From the NCBI RefSeq assembly GCF_000024725.1, contig NC_013960.1:2094001-2158000 (forward strand): a stretch of 64,000 bases of DNA, written 5' to 3'. The notes under the pieces were generated by a model that worked only from the letters and a program-made list of their open reading frames with translations, did no database searches and was not told where the DNA came from. A program made the translations under genes and the position numbers. Shown here in pieces: positions 61,034 to 64,000 of the stretch. Position 1 is the stretch's first letter. Each line of letters starts with the position of its first letter. The stretch is from Nitrosococcus halophilus Nc 4. GTDB taxonomy: Bacteria > Pseudomonadota > Gammaproteobacteria > Nitrosococcales > Nitrosococcaceae.

Positions 61034-61105
61034 GGAAGGCGTGTTGAACCAGGAAAGTTCTTGGAGTGATCCAACAACCCTCGCCCGACAGGGCGGGGAG
61101 AAGTC
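61034..61105 (+). ncRNA. Predicted reRNA (omegaRNA) scaffold at IS right end
   Basis: About 72 bases between the tnpB stop and the element edge fold readily: GGCGTTG...hairpins, and CTCGCCC-GACA-GGGCGGG at 61079-61098, ending AAGTC. This is where TnpB scaffold RNAs are encoded. The following bases (TACCAATTTCATGTAATT and on) would be the guide. No direct transcript evidence. Confidence 0.5.
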
Positions 61106-61197
61106 ATACCAATTTCATGTAATTTTGCATTGTATAGATGCAGTCTAAACAAGCACTTGAAGCCTTAATAAATTGCATTCTTTGATTAAATTGGTAT
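61106..61197. repeat. MITE family B, copy 2
   Basis: A 92-base element with the same ATACCAATTT/AAATTGGTAT ends as copy 1, and joined directly to the right end of the TnpB element. Differences (TGTATAGATG versus TCTATAGATT, and others) show the two copies are not a recent duplication. Confidence 0.82.
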
Positions 61198-61649
61198 CAG
61201 AATATTGACAACGATTTCGGCGTAGACGATATCTTGTCACGCATACCCACAGGTTCTCCAGGCGCCCATCCTATTGCCATCGGATTGATGCCGGATGATA
61301 GCAAATTTTATGTGGCTAATTTATTTAGACAACACCCTGAGTGTCGTTGAGCTGATTACAGGAAAGCTCAAAAAAAACATTAATCTCCTTGCCGACTACG
61401 ACCCTGTTTCCGGTGAATTCTCTGATAATGATGGAAATGAGAAGATTGCATTAGGAGGACTTCCCATTCAAACACCGGTTTCGCCCGATGGCGAATATGT
61501 GGTGACCGCCAACACCTTGACTGCCACCATCACCATTGTGGACACCGAAACCGACACCATGTCTCTTTCAACCTGGGGAGCCTGTTTCCGTCTAAGACGG
61601 AGTGCAGTTTAGACCAGGGAAGGTCATTTTTTCATAGCGAATCTATATC

Positions 61650-61865
61650 GTGGGTTTATTAACTGGAGTTTATTTCAATGAATACAAAACAGGAATAACG
61701 GATGGTGCAAATACAGTCAGCATCATCACCGATATAGCTTTTATCAACAACGCTTGTACAGATAAAGAAGAAGTAAAAGACTGTACCCTGCCAACAGGGA
61801 CCTCCATTGGGGTTTCGGTTAAACTTGGAAATACGTTTTCAGAAGATGCTCCAACTCCTGAATAA
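61650..61865 (+). CDS. Short ORF of unknown function
   Basis: A 71-codon GTG-start frame (GVYFNEYKTG, NTVSIITDIAFINNACTDKEE, TSIGVSVKLGN) without a clear ribosome site. It lies between the broken multicopper oxidase gene and a terminator. It could be the remnant of a longer exported protein; weak support. Confidence 0.25.
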   Translation: MGLLTGVYFNEYKTGITDGANTVSIITDIAFINNACTDKEEVKDCTLPTGTSIGVSVKLGNTFSEDAPTPE

Positions 61866-61888
61866 AAAAATATTTTAAATAATGTTTG

Positions 61889-61924
61889 AAAAGCCCAGGG
61901 TTGTTTCGCCGGGGCTTTTTTTTG
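61889..61924 (+). terminator. Rho-independent terminator
   Basis: AAAGCCC-AGGGTTGTTTCGCCG-GGGCTTT stem and T-run (61916-61924). It would end transcription from the pseudogene region. Confidence 0.75.
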
Positions 61925-62015
61925 TAGTCATGAGAAAAAAAGCTCTATATTAATTCAGCAATGGAGGTTCTTTTCTGTCTTTTCTCTCCAAGCGGGAGAG
62001 AAGGAGGGTGAGGAA

Positions 62016-62588
62016 ATGAATAAAGAACGTTATTTATTGGGATGGGCATTAATCATTTTACTGATAACTTTACCTTCTGTAGCAGCCGAAACGCTTTACC
62101 GTTGGACTGATGCTTCGGGCACGGCGAGATATGGTTATCAGCCGCCCCTAGGCATCCAAGCTGTTCCTGCTGCGGAGGTGCAGAGGGAATTGATGAGGCG
62201 TGAGCCCCCCGTGAGTTGCCCAGAGTTAGAGATTGAGCACCTGCATTTAATTAACAAGGAGATCAGCCGCGTCAAGGCAATGCCGGCTGGATTGGGACTA
62301 GACTACGAACTGACACCAGCGGCTAAGCGGGAATTGATCTTAGACTTGCTTGCCCACCGGGCAGCTTTGATTACCGGGCGAAGTGCTTTAGATTTCCATT
62401 CGTCAAAGAACTACGAATTTGACCATTTGAGAGCTCAGTATGAGCAGGAAAAGACCCGGTTGTTGGAGACCTTGGAAGACCAAGAGAGCATGTTACGGGC
62501 TCAGCGCATTCAAATTGAGCGAGAACGGCGGCGGGCGGAGGCAGCGCTGCATCTACTCCACAGGCCGTTGCCTGTGCTAGTTTGGTAG
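62016..62588 (+). CDS. Exported DUF4124-like protein with C-terminal coiled coil
   Basis: A 190-residue protein with GAGGGTGAGGAA before ATG. A signal peptide (hydrophobic core about 7-22, AET cleavage region) precedes a short DUF4124-type unit, LYRWTDASGTARYGYQPP, in which the usual D-x-x-G-x-x-x-Y/F pattern is seen. The C-terminal half is a charged helix (EQEKTRLLETLEDQESMLRA, IERERRRAEAAL) with coiled-coil character. Periplasmic location is likely; the function is not known. It stands alone upstream of the two tRNA genes. Confidence 0.78.
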   Translation: MNKERYLLGWALIILLITLPSVAAETLYRWTDASGTARYGYQPPLGIQAVPAAEVQRELMRREPPVSCPELEIEHLHLINKEISRVKAMPAGLGLDYELTPAAKRELILDLLAHRAALITGRSALDFHSSKNYEFDHLRAQYEQEKTRLLETLEDQESMLRAQRIQIERERRRAEAALHLLHRPLPVLVW

Positions 62589-62687
62589 AACAGCGGTAGA
62601 AGTCATGTCTTGGAACTAGGCAGAGCCAATTAAGTAACAAGCCGTGAGATTGATGGAAAATCCCTTGGTAGGTTGAGAATAGCGAAA

Positions 62688-62712
62688 CCCACCGCTTCGC
62701 CTGGGTTTCTGG
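62688..62712. terminator. Hairpin downstream of the tRNA-Glu gene
   Basis: GAAACCC-ACCGCTTCGCCT-GGGTTTC stem. It lies 3' of tRNA-Glu on the minus strand and may act as its terminator; the T-run is weak. Confidence 0.45.
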
Positions 62713-62763
62713 GTAGCCCTAGGTCGGTTATCTGCGGTTGTGGGTTAATTTACCAGAGGGAAT

Positions 62764-62840
62764 TGGCGTCCCCAAGGGGATTCGAACCCCTGTTACCGCC
62801 GTGAAAGGGCGGTGTCCTAGGCCGTCTAGACGATGGGGAC
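62764..62840 (-). tRNA. tRNA-Glu (anticodon TTC)
   Basis: The reverse strand reads GTCCCCATCGTCTAGACGG..., a Glu D-arm sequence. The anticodon stem-loop is CCGCC-CTTTCAC-GGCGG with anticodon TTC. The T-arm GGGG-TTCGAAC-CCC is normal, the acceptor stem closes as GTCCCC/GGGGAC, and the 3' CCA is encoded. Confidence 0.95.
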
Positions 62841-62898
62841 AAATTCTGTTTTTTGGCTGGGCCTACCCACCTTAGGAAGGCGAGCACGCCTAAATGCC

Positions 62899-62974
<76 letters not shown>

Positions 62975-63097
62975 TTCAAAAAAACGCACACTTTACGAGC
63001 TTGGCGGTCATATGTCAAGCGCCATTTTGAAAAGTTTGAAGATCCGTGGATTCTATGCGATTTTTACCCGCCATATTAATAATAATACTCATGCTGC

Positions 63098-64000
63098 GTG
63101 GAACAGAAAAAGAATACTATCTTGCTTGTGGGGCTCTTTTCTTTCCTGTTGGGACTAGTTCCTATGGCCAGGGCACAGATACCCCAGTGGGAAAAATGTG
63201 AGCGGTTTATTGAACCCGCCTCAGAGGAGTTACTGGACCCGGAACCTAGAGGCCCAGTGGATGTTACCGCTGATCAGGTTGAATCCGAAAAGGAGGGGAT
63301 CTCTATATTTAGTGGTGATGTTAAATTTAGACGCCGGGGACAGTGGTTAGATGCGGATGAGGTGCACTACGACAAGCCAAATAACACCGTGAAGGCTTTT
63401 GGCGATGTGCGCTATCAGGATGCCACGGTGGATGTGATCAGTGACTCCGCTAAAGTAAATCTGGAGACAGATATTGGTGTCGCTGAAAATGCCCGCTATT
63501 TTTTACGAGATTACCATGCCCGTGGAGAGGCGGCTGAGGTGGAGCGAGAAGGTTCCGCTAAAAGTGAGTTGCAGGATGCCACTTTTACCACTTGTGATAT
63601 TGGGGATAATGCTTGGCAGTTGAAGGCGAGCCAGGTAAGCCTGGATCACGAAGAAGGGGTAGGTTGGGCCCGTCATGCCCGCCTCAAATTGTGGGATGTC
63701 CCCATACTCTATGCTCCCTTTCTACGCTTTCCCATCGACGATCGGCGTAAATCTGGGTTTTTGGTCCCCTCCGTGGGGAGTTCCAGTAACTCGGGTGTGG
63801 ATATCAGTACGCCCTATTATTGGAATATTGCCCCGGATCGGGATGCGACCATTACTCCCCGCTACTTGTCCGAGCGGGGTCCCATGCTGGAAGGGGAATT
63901 GCGTTATCTTAATCCCCGCAACCAAGGGAAAATCCAGGGATCGATTCTGCCCCACGATGACAGGAAGGGGGATTATCGCGGCGCTTTCTCCTATCAGCAT
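63098..64000 (+). CDS. lptD: LPS-assembly protein LptD, 5' part
   Basis: The first 301 codons of LptD, cut by the window edge. I chose GTG 63098, which opens a signal peptide with core TILLVGLFSFLLGLVP and AQI cleavage region. The N-terminal LptA-like beta-jellyroll (OstA) domain follows (VTADQVESEKEGISIFSGDV, YDKPNNTVKAFGDVRYQD). A Cys (TTCDIG) matches one of the cysteines used in its disulfides. The barrel begins with SGFLVPSVGSSSNSGVDISTPYYW. LptD inserts LPS in the outer membrane with LptE. The GTG is not preceded by a strong ribosome site. Confidence 0.92.
   Translation, partial: MEQKKNTILLVGLFSFLLGLVPMARAQIPQWEKCERFIEPASEELLDPEPRGPVDVTADQVESEKEGISIFSGDVKFRRRGQWLDADEVHYDKPNNTVKAFGDVRYQDATVDVISDSAKVNLETDIGVAENARYFLRDYHARGEAAEVEREGSAKSELQDATFTTCDIGDNAWQLKASQVSLDHEEGVGWARHARLKLWDVPILYAPFLRFPIDDRRKSGFLVPSVGSSSNSGVDISTPYYWNIAPDRDATITPRYLSERGPMLEGELRYLNPRNQGKIQGSILPHDDRKGDYRGAFSYQH

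Larger units (their letters stand above)
59795..61105 (+). mobile_element. TnpB-only IS200/IS605-type element
   Basis: An insertion of about 1.31 kb between the codons TAC and CAG of the pseudogene, together with the adjacent MITE B. The left edge follows TTAC (59791-59794), the target tetranucleotide used by IS608-type elements. A hairpin GCCC-AATC-GGGC is near the left end, and CGCCC-GACA-GGGCG is at the right end, just before GGAGAAGTC, as in this superfamily. No tnpA is present, so the element is non-autonomous for transposition (IS1341-like organisation). Edges are estimated from gene rejoining. Confidence 0.72.
58217..61612 (+). pseudogene. Multicopper oxidase/beta-propeller gene, disrupted
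   Basis: The original gene encoded a cupredoxin multicopper oxidase (GDWQYHCHVFAHMEAGMHGHFKV carries the HCH...H copper ligands at about residues 174-190 of the first piece) fused to a YVTN-like propeller (PGTITVLDAENWTIKRKI). It is broken at five points. The 5' end lacks a signal peptide. MITE B interrupts it at 59553. It resumes at 59645-59794 (ILPGEDKVNRFIPTQD, HPHGPWISADGSKVI). TnpB element plus MITE B fill 59795-61197. It resumes at 61198 (QNIDNDFGVDDILSRIPTG), and a frameshift near 61320 changes frame (FYVANL, then YLDNTLSVVELITG). The codons GTTTAC and CAG rejoin exactly when 59795-61197 is removed. Confidence 0.8.

Overview
The window looks like a chromosomal segment of a gammaproteobacterial ammonia oxidiser, most probably Nitrosococcus or a close relative. 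The strongest marker is a nitrosocyanin gene (42968-43381) that keeps all four expected copper ligands. It sits close to a cytochrome P460 gene and a protoglobin gene. lptD, valS, an exported ferritin-like protein and a FadI/FadJ-type beta-oxidation operon fit a Gram-negative gammaproteobacterium. The genus is inferred, not proven.

Layout. 1-6.6 kb: the 3' part of a SNF2 helicase followed by a SWIM zinc-finger protein, a PIG-L deacetylase, a double-domain SagB-type nitroreductase, membrane proteins and a 31-residue small membrane ORF. 6.6-12.6 kb: an exported CAP-domain protein, a large PAS-rich hybrid histidine kinase and a Ycf46-like AAA ATPase. 12.6-22.4 kb: a lipoprotein hydrolase, a thioredoxin-fold protein overlapping a Tat-exported PhoX-like protein, a PQQ-type sugar dehydrogenase, a SRPBCC protein, a GlcG/HbpS-like protein, a coiled-coil SPOR-like protein and a DnaJ/VWA pair. 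22.4-32.3 kb: a putative uncharacterised biosynthetic cluster (SAM methyltransferase; GT4 glycosyltransferase, PTPS-like protein, MDR dehydrogenase and RibD-like reductase on the minus strand; divergent CDP-alcohol phosphatidyltransferase and ICMT-like membrane methyltransferase). It is interrupted by an array of five RAYT transposase copies made by successive tandem duplications, with a HicB/HicA pair inside.

32.3-43.5 kb: a three-gene retropepsin-like/7TM-transglutaminase/ATP-grasp operon, an APC permease, a family-4-like uracil-DNA glycosylase without Fe-S cysteines, a SlyD-like isomerase, an internally duplicated protein of unknown family, an M42 peptidase, a ferritin with a signal peptide, and then a nitrogen-oxide island (MarR regulator with Cys-rich tail, cytochrome P460, protoglobin, nitrosocyanin). 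43.5-57.8 kb: valS, an acyltransferase, SRAP, an acetyl-CoA hydrolase/transferase, the fadE-fadI-fadJ operon and a b561-like membrane protein. 57.8-61.9 kb: a multicopper oxidase/beta-propeller gene wrecked by two copies of a 92-bp MITE, a TnpB-only IS200/IS605-type element and a frameshift. 62-64 kb: a DUF4124-like protein, tRNA-Glu and tRNA-Ala on the minus strand, and the 5' part of lptD.

The least explained parts are the PTPS-like/RibD-like/MDR/glycosyltransferase cluster, whose PTPS-fold protein has lost most canonical catalytic residues; the RAYT array, in which a second MITE replaced the transposase start codon; and the TnpB element, whose right end abuts a MITE so that any guide RNA would read MITE sequence. 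No rRNA, CRISPR array or prophage was seen.
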